Notes: a model not told the origin generated them from the letters alone. Shown: positions 1-16,023, counted from the stretch's first letter. The stretch: 64,000 nt of DNA from Ancrocorticia sp039812645 (GCA_039812645.1 JBDIAV010000006.1:1-64000); one strand, 5' to 3'. Translations and numbers: made by a program.

Positions 1-15
1 GTCACCCTCAAGTGA
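1..15 (+). CDS. rplL: C-terminal end of probable ribosomal protein L7/L12 (partial)
   Basis: The first 15 bases read V-T-L-K-stop. This is the usual C-terminal ending of actinobacterial L7/L12, whose gene commonly sits just before rpoB. A perfect hairpin 80 bases further on would end its transcript. Only four codons are visible, so the assignment rests on this short match and on gene order. Confidence 0.45.
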   Translation, partial: VTLK

Positions 16-96
16 TGTGTGCGGCGTAGATTGCAGTGACGGTCAATCCGTTGGTGGAATCTCATGAGCCGCATCGATAGCTGATTCAGCGTTAAG

Positions 97-129
97 AATG
101 CCCGGGTAGGTTTGTCCTACCCGGGCATT
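97..129 (+). terminator. Perfect 14-bp hairpin after the rplL end
   Basis: AATGCCCGGGTAGG (97-110) pairs exactly with 116-129 across a 5-base loop. No T-run follows, as is common for GC-rich actinobacterial terminators. It separates the upstream ribosomal genes from the rpoB leader. Confidence 0.75.
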
Positions 130-195
130 CCTGCATTGGACCCGCCGCACCTGTCGATGGGGGTAGAGCAGGTGACGCGAGTAGGTTCGTGGGCG

Positions 196-315
196 CGCCG
201 TCGTCGTCGCACATGCGAGGAGGTGACAGTTTCATGGACAGGCCAGACCAACTAACAGTGACCTCTCCCGTAGAACGTGGTCTCTTCCGATGCTGAAAGC
301 GGACGCCGTCGTCGT
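196..315. repeat. Intergenic repeat element, copy A
   Basis: A ~120-bp noncoding element in the rpoB leader. Its core, 230-297, matches the reverse complement of 29378-29445 at about 59 of 68 positions by my hand alignment, including the shared run TTTCATGGACAGGCCA. Both copies are bracketed by direct copies of CGCCGTCGTCG(T); here they lie at 196-207 and 304-315. I see no plausible coding frame shared by the two copies. It could be a small non-autonomous mobile element, a REP-like repeat or a structured RNA; the sequence alone does not decide. Confidence 0.8.
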
Positions 316-633
316 GAAGGTCGTCGTTAAGAAAGGCGTGAAGAGAGTCTGTCCATACGAGTTAAGCTTGCAAAGTGCCCCCAACCTATGGGACAGTTCT
401 GGTGGAGAACCAATGGCGGTTTTTACGTGACCCCTTCCACATGCGAAATGGGTGGACTCGCTATAACTGCGGGTGTACATTTGATATTTGCGCCAGCATA
501 TCTATATCCCTGCCCTTTTGCCTTGTTCGCTTCGTGAATATCGGGTTGATAACTCGTTCCTGCGTAACGGCGAAGAGAGCGGTGAATAAAGGTCCTGGCC
601 GCACGCCTTACCAACGTCAGGGAAGGAACCCCT
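316..633 (+). promoter_or_regulatory. rpoB leader with a candidate promoter at 481-508
   Basis: This stretch has no credible gene. The best sigma-70-like pair I see is TTGATA (481-486), 16 bases, then TATATC (503-508), about 125 bases before the rpoB start. Another -10-like hexamer, TATAAC (462-467), lacks a good -35. The rpoB ribosome binding site GGAAGGA is at 621-627. Confidence 0.35.
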
Positions 634-4095
<3,462 letters not shown>

Positions 4096-4107
4096 CTCAA
4101 CGATCGG

Positions 4108-4142
4108 ACGGAGGCTGGGCTGTGCGCCCGCCCAGCCTCCGT
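4108..4142 (+). terminator. 13-bp hairpin between rpoB and rpoC
   Basis: ACGGAGGCTGGGC (4108-4120) pairs perfectly with 4130-4142 across a 9-base loop. It lies inside an operon normally co-transcribed, so it may be a partial terminator, an mRNA processing site or a stabiliser. No T-run follows. The open frame of rpoC runs into it, but the true rpoC start lies downstream. Confidence 0.6.
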
Positions 4143-4193
4143 CAGCTCCCCATCCACGAACGTAACGGTGCAGAATCTGAGGAAGTAGGAATC

Positions 4194-8078
<3,885 letters not shown>

Positions 8079-8088
8079 TAACTAGGTA

Positions 8089-8120
8089 GGAGGGCCGGGA
8101 GAATAAACTCCCGGCCCTCC
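8089..8120 (+). terminator. rpoBC terminator
   Basis: GGAGGGCCGGGAG (8089-8101) pairs perfectly with 8108-8120 over a 6-base loop and is followed by TTCATTT. It begins 10 bases after the rpoC stop. Confidence 0.9.
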
Positions 8121-8343
8121 TTCATTTGTCGGGCAAAGCTTGAATCCTCGCGGATTTGTGTTTCCTGCCACCACTGACCTACAACCTTTGACGCCGCCCG
8201 AAACAAGCGGCTAATCTTGTTTAGGTTGCCCGTTCGCGGGTCCGACATATCGAAAAGGATCCCCGTCCTTGCGATATGAGTAGGCGGTGTGCACCTCGGT
8301 CTCGGCGAACAATCATTGTAAACAGGACATTTCAGGAGAAATA

Positions 8344-8718
8344 GTGCCAACTATTCAGCAGCTGGTTCGTAAGGGCCGCAGCAGCAAGGTCGGTACCTCC
8401 AAGACGCCGGCCCTTAAGGGAAGCCCGCAGCGTCGTGGGGTATGCACCCGTGTATTCACGACCACCCCGAAGAAGCCGAACTCGGCTCTTCGTAAGGTGG
8501 CCCGTGTTCGTCTGTCCTCCGGTATCGAGGTAACCGCCTACATCCCAGGCGAGGGTCACAACCTCCAGGAGCACTCCATCGTTCTCGTCCGTGGCGGTCG
8601 TGTTCGCGACCTTCCGGGTGTGCGCTACAAGATCATCCGTGGCGCGCTCGACACCCAGGGCGTGAAGAACCGTCAGCAGGCCCGTAGCCGCTACGGTGCA
8701 AAGAAGGAGAAGAAGTAA
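8344..8718 (+). CDS. rpsL: 30S ribosomal protein S12
   Basis: Decoding-centre protein of the small subunit, 124 aa. The GTG at 8344 is preferred over an open upstream extension because CAGGAGAAATA precedes it and the V-P-T-I-Q-Q-L N-terminus is canonical. The TTTPKKPNSA loop has Lys43. In the second conserved loop, residue 88 is Arg (CGC at 8605-8607), whereas most bacteria have Lys. Lys88Arg is a known streptomycin-resistance change in Mycobacterium tuberculosis; here it could be natural to the lineage or acquired. The stop overlaps the rpsG start by one base. Confidence 0.98.
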   Translation: MPTIQQLVRKGRSSKVGTSKTPALKGSPQRRGVCTRVFTTTPKKPNSALRKVARVRLSSGIEVTAYIPGEGHNLQEHSIVLVRGGRVRDLPGVRYKIIRGALDTQGVKNRQQARSRYGAKKEKK

Positions 8719-9188
8719 TGCCACGTAAGGGACCCGTACGTAAGCGTCCGCTCGTTAACGATCCGGTCTACGGTTCGCCGATGGTGACCCAGCTCGTTAA
8801 CCGCATTCTTCTTGACGGCAAGAAGTCCGTCGCCGAGCGCATCGTCTACGGTGCACTCGAAGGCGTTGCTGAGAAGTCCGGCCAGGATGCCCTGACCGTC
8901 CTCAAGCGCGCCATGGACAATATTCGTCCTTCTCTCGAGGTTCGCTCCCGCCGCGTCGGTGGTGCCACCTACCAGGTTCCGGTTGAGGTTAAGCCCGGCC
9001 GCGCCACCACCCTCGCTCTGCGCTGGCTCGTTGATTACGCGCGCGATCGCCGCGAGAAGACCATGACCGAGCGTCTCATGAATGAGATTCTCGATGCCTC
9101 CAACGGTCTGGGCGCCGCTGTTAAGCGTCGCGAGGACACCCACCGTATGGCGGAGTCCAACAGGGCATTCGCGCATTACCGCTGGTAA
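8718..9188 (+). CDS. rpsG: 30S ribosomal protein S7
   Basis: Primary 16S rRNA-binding protein that nucleates assembly of the 30S head, 156 aa, typical length. It starts at the ATG overlapping the rpsL stop (TAATG), with GGAGAAG inside rpsL as ribosome site, so translation is probably coupled. It contains the conserved PLVNDPVYGS and RSRRVGGATYQVPVEV segments and ends in AFAHYRW. fusA follows after 54 bases, the classical str operon order. Confidence 0.98.
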   Translation: MPRKGPVRKRPLVNDPVYGSPMVTQLVNRILLDGKKSVAERIVYGALEGVAEKSGQDALTVLKRAMDNIRPSLEVRSRRVGGATYQVPVEVKPGRATTLALRWLVDYARDRREKTMTERLMNEILDASNGLGAAVKRREDTHRMAESNRAFAHYRW

Positions 9189-9242
9189 CAATTACCGGGC
9201 GGAGCCTTACGGCTTGCCCTCGACGAAGAAGAGAGCCTCAAC

Positions 9243-11369
9243 GTGGCACTTGACGTGCTTACGGATCTCAAGAAGGTCCGCAACATCGGAATCATGGCGC
9301 ACATTGACGCTGGCAAGACCACCGTCACTGAGCGCATCCTGTTTTACACCGGCATCAACTACAAGATCGGTGAGACCCACGACGGCGCCTCCACCACCGA
9401 CTGGATGGAGCAGGAGAAGGAACGCGGTATCACCATTACCTCCGCGGCCGTCACTGCTTTCTGGAAGGGTACTCAGATCAACGTGATCGATACCCCCGGC
9501 CACGTGGACTTCACGGTGGAAGTTGAGCGTGCACTGCGCGTGCTCGACGGCGCCGTGGCAGTCTTCGACGGCAAGGAGGGTGTTGAGCCCCAGTCCGAGA
9601 CCGTGTGGCGCCAGGCTGATAAGTACAACGTTCCCCGTATTTGCTTCATCAACAAGATGGACAAGCTCGGTGCGGACTTCGACTTCTCGGTCAAGACGAT
9701 CAAGGAGCGCCTGCACGCGACTCCCGTGGTCATCACCTTCCCGATTGGTGCTGAGAACGAGTTCGACGGCGTCGTGGACGTCCTCAAGCAGAAGGCGATT
9801 CGCTTCCCTGACAAGGACGCCGACGGCGTTGACACCCGTGGCAATCTCGTGGTTGAAGAGGACATCCCGGCTGATCTCGCGGATCAGGCTGAGGAGTACC
9901 GCCTTGAGGCCATGGAAGCCGCGGCTGAGGCAAACGACGAACTGATGGAGAAGTACCTCGAAGAAGGCGACCTCACGGACGCTGAGATCCTCGAGGGCCT
10001 GCGTATTCGCACCATCGCTTCCGAGATCTACCCGGTCTACTGCGGTTCGGCCTACAAGAACAAGGGTGTCCAGCCGATGCTGGACGGTGTTGTTAACTTC
10101 CTGCCTTCGCCGCTGGACATTGCCGCAACCGAGGGCTTCCGCCCCGGTCATGAGGAGGACGGCAACACTGAAGTGCGTAAGCCTTCGGACAGTGAGCCCT
10201 TCGCAGCGCTGGCTTTCAAGATTGCGGTGCATCCCTTCTACGGCAAGCTCATTTACATTCGCGTGTATTCGGGCAAGGTGGAGCAGGGCGCCCAGGTGCT
10301 CAATGCCACCACCGGCAAGAAGGAGCGCATCGGCAAGATGTTCCAGATGCACTCGAACACCGAGAATCCGGTGGACGTGGCGCATGCTGGTCATATCTAC
10401 GCCTTCGTTGGCCTCAAGGACACCCGTACCGGTGACACGCTCTGTGCGCAGAACGCACCGATCGTGCTGGAGTCCATGACGTTCCCGGAGCCCGTGATCC
10501 ATGTGGCTATCGAGCCGAAGTCGAAGGGCGACCAGGAGAAGCTCTCCATCGCCATTCAGAAGCTCGCGGAAGAGGATCCCACCTTCTCCGTGCGTCAGGA
10601 TCCCGAGACCGGCCAGACCGTCATCGGCGGCATGGGCGAACTCCACCTCGACATCCTCGTCGATCGTATGAAGCGCGAGTTCCGCGTGGATGCCAACATC
10701 GGAAGCCCGATGGTGGCCTACCGCGAGACCATCCGTAAGCGCGTCGAAAAGGTGGACTACACCCACAAGAAGCAGACCGGTGGTTCCGGTCAGTTTGCTA
10801 AGGTGCAGGTCACACTGGAGCCCCTGCCGGCCGACGTCGAGGCGGAGAACTACAACTTCGTCAACGCTGTCACCGGTGGTCGCGTTCCTCGCGAGTACAT
10901 TCCGTCTGTGGATGCCGGTATTCAGGAGGCAATGCAGAACGGTGTTCTGGCTGGCTACCCGATGGTAGACATTCAGGCAACTCTCGAAGACGGCGCCTAC
11001 CACGACGTCGATTCTTCGGAAATGGCATTCAAGATCGCTGGCAACATGGTGTTCAAGGAGGCCGCTCGTCGCGCCAATCCTGTCCTCCTGGAGCCAGTCA
11101 TGGATGTTGAAGTCCGCACTCCCGAGGAGTACATGGGCGATGTCATCGGCGATCTCAACTCTCGTCGTGGCATGATCAAGTCCATGGAGGATGCAACTGG
11201 CGTGAAGATCGTCCGTGCGAACGTTCCGCTGAGCGAAATGTTTGGTTACGTGGGCGACCTGCGCTCGAAGACCCAGGGCCGCGCTGTGTACTCCATGCAG
11301 TTCGACTCCTACTCCGAGGTTCCGAAGGCTGTCGCCGACGAAATCATCGCAAAGACCCGGGGCGAGTGA
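9243..11369 (+). CDS. fusA: Elongation factor G
   Basis: Translational GTPase that drives ribosome translocation and, with RRF, recycling; 708 aa. The GTG start follows GAAGAAGAGAG. The G domain has the P-loop AHIDAGKTT (19-27), the switch segment ERGITITSAA, DTPGHVDF and NKMDK. The C-terminal domains carry the GGSGQFAKV and GFxxxx-type segments of domain IV. It is the third gene of the str operon. tuf has its own leader after a hairpin. Confidence 0.98.
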   Translation: MALDVLTDLKKVRNIGIMAHIDAGKTTVTERILFYTGINYKIGETHDGASTTDWMEQEKERGITITSAAVTAFWKGTQINVIDTPGHVDFTVEVERALRVLDGAVAVFDGKEGVEPQSETVWRQADKYNVPRICFINKMDKLGADFDFSVKTIKERLHATPVVITFPIGAENEFDGVVDVLKQKAIRFPDKDADGVDTRGNLVVEEDIPADLADQAEEYRLEAMEAAAEANDELMEKYLEEGDLTDAEILEGLRIRTIASEIYPVYCGSAYKNKGVQPMLDGVVNFLPSPLDIAATEGFRPGHEEDGNTEVRKPSDSEPFAALAFKIAVHPFYGKLIYIRVYSGKVEQGAQVLNATTGKKERIGKMFQMHSNTENPVDVAHAGHIYAFVGLKDTRTGDTLCAQNAPIVLESMTFPEPVIHVAIEPKSKGDQEKLSIAIQKLAEEDPTFSVRQDPETGQTVIGGMGELHLDILVDRMKREFRVDANIGSPMVAYRETIRKRVEKVDYTHKKQTGGSGQFAKVQVTLEPLPADVEAENYNFVNAVTGGRVPREYIPSVDAGIQEAMQNGVLAGYPMVDIQATLEDGAYHDVDSSEMAFKIAGNMVFKEAARRANPVLLEPVMDVEVRTPEEYMGDVIGDLNSRRGMIKSMEDATGVKIVRANVPLSEMFGYVGDLRSKTQGRAVYSMQFDSYSEVPKAVADEIIAKTRGE

Positions 11370-11375
11370 GTGAAA

Positions 11376-11403
11376 ACGCCGGTAGGCTGTGGTCTACCGG
11401 CGT
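11376..11403 (+). terminator. fusA hairpin
   Basis: ACGCCGGTAG (11376-11385) pairs exactly with 11394-11403 around an 8-base loop, just after the fusA stop. There is no T-run, so termination may be partial before tuf. Confidence 0.6.
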
Positions 11404-11532
11404 GAACTCCGAGATCCCACCGGTCCTGTACAATCAGAAACCGTCAAAGATAAAGAGCACTTAAGCCGGGTCGAATGTGTTTCGCATTCATATTCCCGCT
11501 GTAAGTCAATCTAGAGTCCCAGGAGGGCGCAA
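11404..11532 (+). promoter_or_regulatory. tuf leader with possible -10 at 11429-11434
   Basis: The 129-base gap contains TACAAT (11429-11434), a fair -10 hexamer with no clear -35 at 17 bases. The tuf ribosome site AGGAGGG is at 11521-11527. A separate tuf promoter would fit the hairpin after fusA. Confidence 0.3.
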
Positions 11533-12720
11533 GTGGCTAAGGCCAAGTACGACAAGTCCAAGCCGCATATGAATATCGGCACCATCGGTCACGTCGATCA
11601 CGGAAAGACGACGACCACCGCCGCTATCACCAAGGTTCTGTCGGAGAAGTACCCGGATCTCAACGTGTACACCCCGTTCGACCAGGTGGACAACGCTCCC
11701 GAGGAGCGTCAGCGTGGCATTACCATCAACGTGTCCCACGTTGAGTACCAGACCGAGAAGCGTCACTACGCTCACGTTGATGCCCCCGGCCACGCCGATT
11801 ACATCAAGAACATGATCACCGGTGCGGCTCAGATGGACGGCGCCATCCTCGTGGTTGCCGCCACCGACGGCCCGATGGCTCAGACCCGTGAGCACGTTCT
11901 GCTCGCTCGTCAGGTGGGCGTGCCGGACATCATCGTTGCACTGAACAAGTCCGACATGGTTGACGATGAGGAGCTCCTGGAGCTCGTTGAGATGGAAGTT
12001 CGCGACCTTCTCGGCGCTCAGGGCTTCGATGAGGACGCTCCGGTTGTCCGCATCTCCGCTCTCAAGGCCCTCGAGGGCGATCCCGAGTGGACCGCCGCCA
12101 TTGAGGAGCTCATGGATCAGGTCGACAACTACTTCCCGGATCCGGTCCGCGACCTGGACAAGGAATTCCTCATGCCGATCGAGGACGTCTTCACCATCAC
12201 CGGCCGTGGCACCGTTGTAACGGGTCGCGCCGAGCGTGGTCAGCTCAAGCTGAACGAGGAAGTCGAGATCATCGGTCTCCGTCCGACCCAGAAGACCACC
12301 GTCACCGGTATCGAGATGTTCCACAAGCAGATGGACACCGCCGATGCAGGCGAGAACTGTGGCCTCCTGCTGCGTGGCACCAAGCGCGAGGACGTCGAGC
12401 GTGGCCAGGTTGTGGCTCGCCCCGGCACCATCACGCCTCACACCCAGTTCGTTGGCCAGGCCTACGTGCTGAAGAAGGAAGAGGGCGGCCGTCACAATCC
12501 GTTCTTCTCCAACTACCGCCCGCAGTTCTACTTCCGTACCACGGACGTGACCGGCGTCATCACCCTGCCCGAGGGCACCGAGATGGTTATGCCTGGTGAC
12601 AACACCGAGATGACCGTTGAGCTGATCCAGCCCATCGCCATGGAAGAGGGCCTCGGCTTCGCTATCCGCGAGGGTGGCCGCACCGTTGGTTCAGGCCGCG
12701 TCGTCGAGATCATCAAGTGA
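11533..12720 (+). CDS. tuf: Elongation factor Tu
   Basis: GTPase that delivers aminoacyl-tRNA to the ribosomal A site, 395 aa. The GTG start sits 5 bases after AGGAGGG. Motifs: P-loop GHVDHGKTT (19-27), effector RGITIN, DAPGHADY and NKSD. The beta-barrel domains follow with GRGTVVTGRAERG and the C-terminal FAIREGGRTVGSGRV. A strong terminator follows, so it ends its own unit. This is the only tuf copy in the window. Confidence 0.99.
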   Translation: MAKAKYDKSKPHMNIGTIGHVDHGKTTTTAAITKVLSEKYPDLNVYTPFDQVDNAPEERQRGITINVSHVEYQTEKRHYAHVDAPGHADYIKNMITGAAQMDGAILVVAATDGPMAQTREHVLLARQVGVPDIIVALNKSDMVDDEELLELVEMEVRDLLGAQGFDEDAPVVRISALKALEGDPEWTAAIEELMDQVDNYFPDPVRDLDKEFLMPIEDVFTITGRGTVVTGRAERGQLKLNEEVEIIGLRPTQKTTVTGIEMFHKQMDTADAGENCGLLLRGTKREDVERGQVVARPGTITPHTQFVGQAYVLKKEEGGRHNPFFSNYRPQFYFRTTDVTGVITLPEGTEMVMPGDNTEMTVELIQPIAMEEGLGFAIREGGRTVGSGRVVEIIK

Positions 12721-12744
12721 TGATCTGATCTCAGAATTCTGAGA

Positions 12745-12778
12745 AAAGGGACCCGCTGTTCACGCAGCGGGTCCCTTT
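12745..12778 (+). terminator. tuf terminator
   Basis: AAAGGGACCCGCTG (12745-12758) pairs perfectly with 12765-12778, loop of 6, with CGTCT after the final T-run TTT of the stem. Confidence 0.9.
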
Positions 12779-12779
12779 C

Positions 12780-13191
12780 GTCTATTCGGGTAGATGTCGG
12801 TGAGGATCCAAACCGGTCACGCGTCGTCGTCGTTGGCTATACGTCGGTCATTTCACAGGGCTGGTAACTCGAATCTGAGGAGAAACATTGGTAAAGTTTT
12901 AACCCGCGCACAAAGCTGGCTGCGAACCTCTTCGAGTCCTTTCGGGGGACATCATGAGAATCGCGCCACTATGTGGTAGTGAAAACTTGCTAGTCCAGGT
13001 GGTTTCCTGACAAACTAGTCAAGTTGCCCGGCACGATCCGGGCGGAAGACTTCGCTGATGCGTCCGAGTGTCAGCGTGAAAAAAGGGTTCGTCGTAACCT
13101 GCAATAGGGCTTGATTTCGTGGTTGATATCGCGCGACACGCCCGAGTGCGGGTACCGGCGATCACCGCGGTAGAGAGAGGTAGACGACGCC
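12780..13191 (+). promoter_or_regulatory. Leader of the S10 ribosomal operon
   Basis: No gene is credible here. The long leader must hold the promoter of the S10 cluster, but I find no pair of hexamers good enough to name. A CGTCGTCGTCGT run at 12822-12833 belongs to the recurrent intergenic motif family of this window. Leaders of S10 operons are often sites of autogenous control in other bacteria; I cannot identify such a structure here. Confidence 0.4.
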
Positions 13192-13500
13192 ATGGCGGGA
13201 CAGAAGATCCGCATCCGGCTCAAGTCATATGACCACGAGGTCATTGATAGCGCGGCGAAGAAGCTCGTCGACGAAGTCACGCGTACAGGCGCGACTGTGG
13301 TGGGCCCGGTGCCGTTGCCAACGGAGAAGAACGTTTACTGTGTTATTCGTTCCCCCCACAAGTACAAGGACAGCCGCGAGCACTTTGAGATGCGCACCCA
13401 CAAGCGGCTTATCGACATCGTAGATCCGACTCTGAAGACGATCGACACGCTTCGTCGTCTCGATCTTCCGGCCGATGTCAACGTGGAAATCAAGCTCTGA
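13192..13500 (+). CDS. rpsJ: 30S ribosomal protein S10
   Basis: Small-subunit head protein, also known as the antitermination factor NusE; 102 aa. The ATG follows GAGAGAGG. It contains the typical KIRIRLKSYDH start and the SPHKYKDSREHFEMRTHKR segment. It is the first gene of an almost unbroken 27-gene style S10/spc cluster, followed 12 bases later by rplC. Confidence 0.98.
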   Translation: MAGQKIRIRLKSYDHEVIDSAAKKLVDEVTRTGATVVGPVPLPTEKNVYCVIRSPHKYKDSREHFEMRTHKRLIDIVDPTLKTIDTLRRLDLPADVNVEIKL

Positions 13501-13512
13501 GGTTAACGCATC

Positions 13513-14178
13513 ATGAACTCCAAGCAGCAGGTTGCTGGCGCGCCGGTCAAGGCGCTGCTCGGCACGAAGCTGGGCATGACCCAGCTGTGGGATGAGGCCG
13601 GTCGCCTCGTTCCGATTACGGTCGTCCACGTGGGAACGAATGTTGTCACGCAGGTTCGCACCTCCGATGTTGATGGCTACTCGGCCATCCAGCTCGGTTC
13701 GGGTGAACTCAAGACCAAGAATGTCACCAAGCCCCTTCAGGGCCACTTCGAGAAGGCCGGCGTTGCTCCCCGCAAGAAGCTCGCTGAGATCCGCACCTCC
13801 GACGCTGGCGAGTACCAGCTCGGCCAGGAGCTCACGGCGGATGTCTTTGAAGCTGGCCAGGTTGTCGATGTCATCGGCACCTCCAAGGGTAAGGGCTTCG
13901 CTGGCGTTATGAAGCGTCACGGCTTCAAGGGTGTCTCCGCCTCGCACGGCGCACACCGCAACCACCGCAAGCCCGGTTCCATCGGCGCTTGTGCAACTCC
14001 GTCTCGCGTATTCCGCGGCACCCGTATGGCTGGCCGTATGGGTAATGAGCGCGTCACGGTTCAGAACCTTTCCATCCACGCAGTCGACGTCGAGAAGGGC
14101 ATCCTCCTCGTCGCCGGACCCGTCCCCGGTAACAAGGGCGGCGCTGTTGTGGTCCGTACCGCTGTGAAGGGAGCCTGA
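13513..14178 (+). CDS. rplC: 50S ribosomal protein L3
   Basis: Large-subunit protein reaching towards the peptidyl transferase centre, 221 aa. It has the LLGTKLGMTQ start motif and the long central loop SHGAHRNHRKPGSIG with the conserved GSIGACATPSRVF region. The short N-terminal extension (about 12 residues) comes before the family core. rplD starts two bases after the stop. Confidence 0.98.
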   Translation: MNSKQQVAGAPVKALLGTKLGMTQLWDEAGRLVPITVVHVGTNVVTQVRTSDVDGYSAIQLGSGELKTKNVTKPLQGHFEKAGVAPRKKLAEIRTSDAGEYQLGQELTADVFEAGQVVDVIGTSKGKGFAGVMKRHGFKGVSASHGAHRNHRKPGSIGACATPSRVFRGTRMAGRMGNERVTVQNLSIHAVDVEKGILLVAGPVPGNKGGAVVVRTAVKGA

Positions 14179-14180
14179 CA

Positions 14181-14825
14181 ATGGCGGACACCTTCAAGGT
14201 AGATGTTCTCGATGTGAACGGTGAGGCCAAGGGCGAAGCCGTCCTGCCCGCAGAGCTGTTCGATCGCGAGATCAACATCCCGCTCATCCATCAGGTTGTC
14301 GTGGCTCAGCTTGCTGCTGCACGCCAGGGCACCCACGCCACCAAGACCCGCGGCGATGTCCGTGGTGGTGGCAAGAAGCCGTTCAAGCAGAAGGGTACCG
14401 GCCGCGCTCGTCAGGGCTCGATCCGCGCTCCTCACTTCACCGGTGGCGGCGTTGTGCACGGCCCTCAGCCGCGCAACTACGCCCAGCGCACCCCCAAGAA
14501 GATGGTTGCTGCCGCTCTGCTTCAGGCTTTGTCTGATCGCGCCCGTAACGGTCGCGTTCACGTTGTCAGCGCTTTCGTGGCGGGGGAGAAGCCCTCCACC
14601 AAGTCCGCCATTGCTCTGCTCAACAAGATTGCCGAGCGTAACGTTCTGGCAGTGGTGACTCGTGAGGACGATCTTTCGGTCCTCTCCCTGCGTAACGCCG
14701 CCAACGTGCACGTTCTCTACGCCGATCAGCTCAACACTTACGACGTTCTCGTCGCCGACGACGTCGTCTTCACCGAGTCGGCTCTGACCGCCTTCGTGGA
14801 GAAGAAGCGCAAGGAGGAGAAGTGA
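14181..14825 (+). CDS. rplD: 50S ribosomal protein L4
   Basis: Large-subunit protein lining the exit tunnel, 214 aa. The conserved tunnel-loop motif runs through RGGGKKPFKQKGTGRARQGS (about residues 57-76). In E. coli L4 also represses its own S10 operon; whether this applies here is unknown. The stop overlaps the rplW GTG start by four bases, indicating coupled translation. Confidence 0.98.
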   Translation: MADTFKVDVLDVNGEAKGEAVLPAELFDREINIPLIHQVVVAQLAAARQGTHATKTRGDVRGGGKKPFKQKGTGRARQGSIRAPHFTGGGVVHGPQPRNYAQRTPKKMVAAALLQALSDRARNGRVHVVSAFVAGEKPSTKSAIALLNKIAERNVLAVVTREDDLSVLSLRNAANVHVLYADQLNTYDVLVADDVVFTESALTAFVEKKRKEEK

Positions 14826-15136
14826 GCGCAGTAGCAGGCTTCTGGAACAAGGACCCGCACGACGTCATTCTTCAGCCGGTTGCCTCTGAGAAGGCCGCCC
14901 GCTTGGAAGACGAAGGCAAGTACACCTTCATCGTGGATCCGCGTGCCAACAAGACCGAAATCAAGCAGGCAATTGAGGCCATCTTTGGCGTCAAGGTTGC
15001 TTCGGTCAACACGCAGAACCGCACCGGCAAGACTCGTCGCACCCGTGATGGTATTGGCAAGCGCAAGGACACCAAGCGCGCCATCATCACGCTGCGTGAG
15101 GGCACCATCGACATCTACGGCGACATCGTCAGCTGA
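14822..15136 (+). CDS. rplW: 50S ribosomal protein L23
   Basis: Protein at the tunnel exit that docks trigger factor and SRP, 104 aa. The GTG start overlaps the rplD stop (GTGA), with AAGGAGGAG just upstream. It has the family pattern VxSEKAARLEDEGKYTFIVD and the NRTGKTRRTRDGIGKRKD loop. rplB follows after 36 bases. Confidence 0.97.
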   Translation: MSAVAGFWNKDPHDVILQPVASEKAARLEDEGKYTFIVDPRANKTEIKQAIEAIFGVKVASVNTQNRTGKTRRTRDGIGKRKDTKRAIITLREGTIDIYGDIVS

Positions 15137-15172
15137 CGACGCATTCGCGAAGAGATTTGAGGATCTGAACTC

Positions 15173-16009
15173 ATGGGAATTCGTAAGTACAAGCCGACGA
15201 CCCCTGGTCGCCGCGGTGCGAGCGTAGCCGACTTCGCTGAGATCACCCGATCGACGCCTGAGAAGTCTTTGCTTCGCCCCCTTACCAAGACTGGTGGACG
15301 TAACAACACCGGTCGCATCACCACCCGCCACAAGGGTGGTGGCCACAAGCGCCAGTACCGCGTCATCGACTTCCGTCGCTGGGACAAGGACGGCGTGCCC
15401 GCGAAGGTCGCTCATATTGAGTACGACCCCAACCGCACGGCTCGCATCGCCCTTCTTCACTATGCCGACGGCGAGAAGCGCTACATTCTGGCTCCGAAGA
15501 ACCTGCACCAGGGTGACACGGTGGAGAACGGTCCTGCTGCGGACATCAAGCCCGGCAACAACCTTCCGCTGAAGAACATCCCGGTCGGTACCACCATTCA
15601 TGGCGTTGAGCTCCGTCCCCTGGGCGGCGCAAAGATCGCTCGTTCGGCAGGTGCCTCGGTGCAGCTCGTCGCTCGTGAAGGCAAGTACGCCCAGCTGCGT
15701 ATGCCTTCCGGCGAAATTCGTAACGTCGATTCTCGCTGCCGCGCTTGCGTGGGCGAGGTCGGTAACGCCGAGCAGTCCAACATCAACTGGGGCAAGGCCG
15801 GCCGCATGCGCTGGAAGGGCGTGCGCCCGACTGTCCGTGGTGTTGTAATGAACCCGGTGGACCACCCCCACGGTGGTGGCGAGGGCAAGACCTCCGGTGG
15901 CCGTCATCCGGTCAGCCCGTGGGGTAAGCCCGAGGGTCGTACCCGTCGTCCTAACAAGGCCAGCGACAAGCTCATTGTGCGCCGTCGCAAGACTGGCAAC
16001 AAGCGGTAA
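15173..16009 (+). CDS. rplB: 50S ribosomal protein L2
   Basis: Highly conserved 23S-binding protein near the peptidyl transferase centre, 278 aa. It starts M-G-I-R-K-Y-K-P-T-T-P-G-R-R. The functional segment NPVDHPHGGGEG contains the conserved histidine region (around residue 230), and the C-terminus is basic. The ATG follows GAGATTTGAGGA-type purine sequence. rpsS begins 14 bases later. Confidence 0.98.
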   Translation: MGIRKYKPTTPGRRGASVADFAEITRSTPEKSLLRPLTKTGGRNNTGRITTRHKGGGHKRQYRVIDFRRWDKDGVPAKVAHIEYDPNRTARIALLHYADGEKRYILAPKNLHQGDTVENGPAADIKPGNNLPLKNIPVGTTIHGVELRPLGGAKIARSAGASVQLVAREGKYAQLRMPSGEIRNVDSRCRACVGEVGNAEQSNINWGKAGRMRWKGVRPTVRGVVMNPVDHPHGGGEGKTSGGRHPVSPWGKPEGRTRRPNKASDKLIVRRRKTGNKR

Positions 16010-16023
16010 GAGAGGTTGAGCTG

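Noticed and set aside
12794..12979. Short frame in the S10 leader as a possible leader peptide
   Set aside because: No ribosome site, no stop-proximal codon run or attenuator hairpin, and no recognisable sequence.
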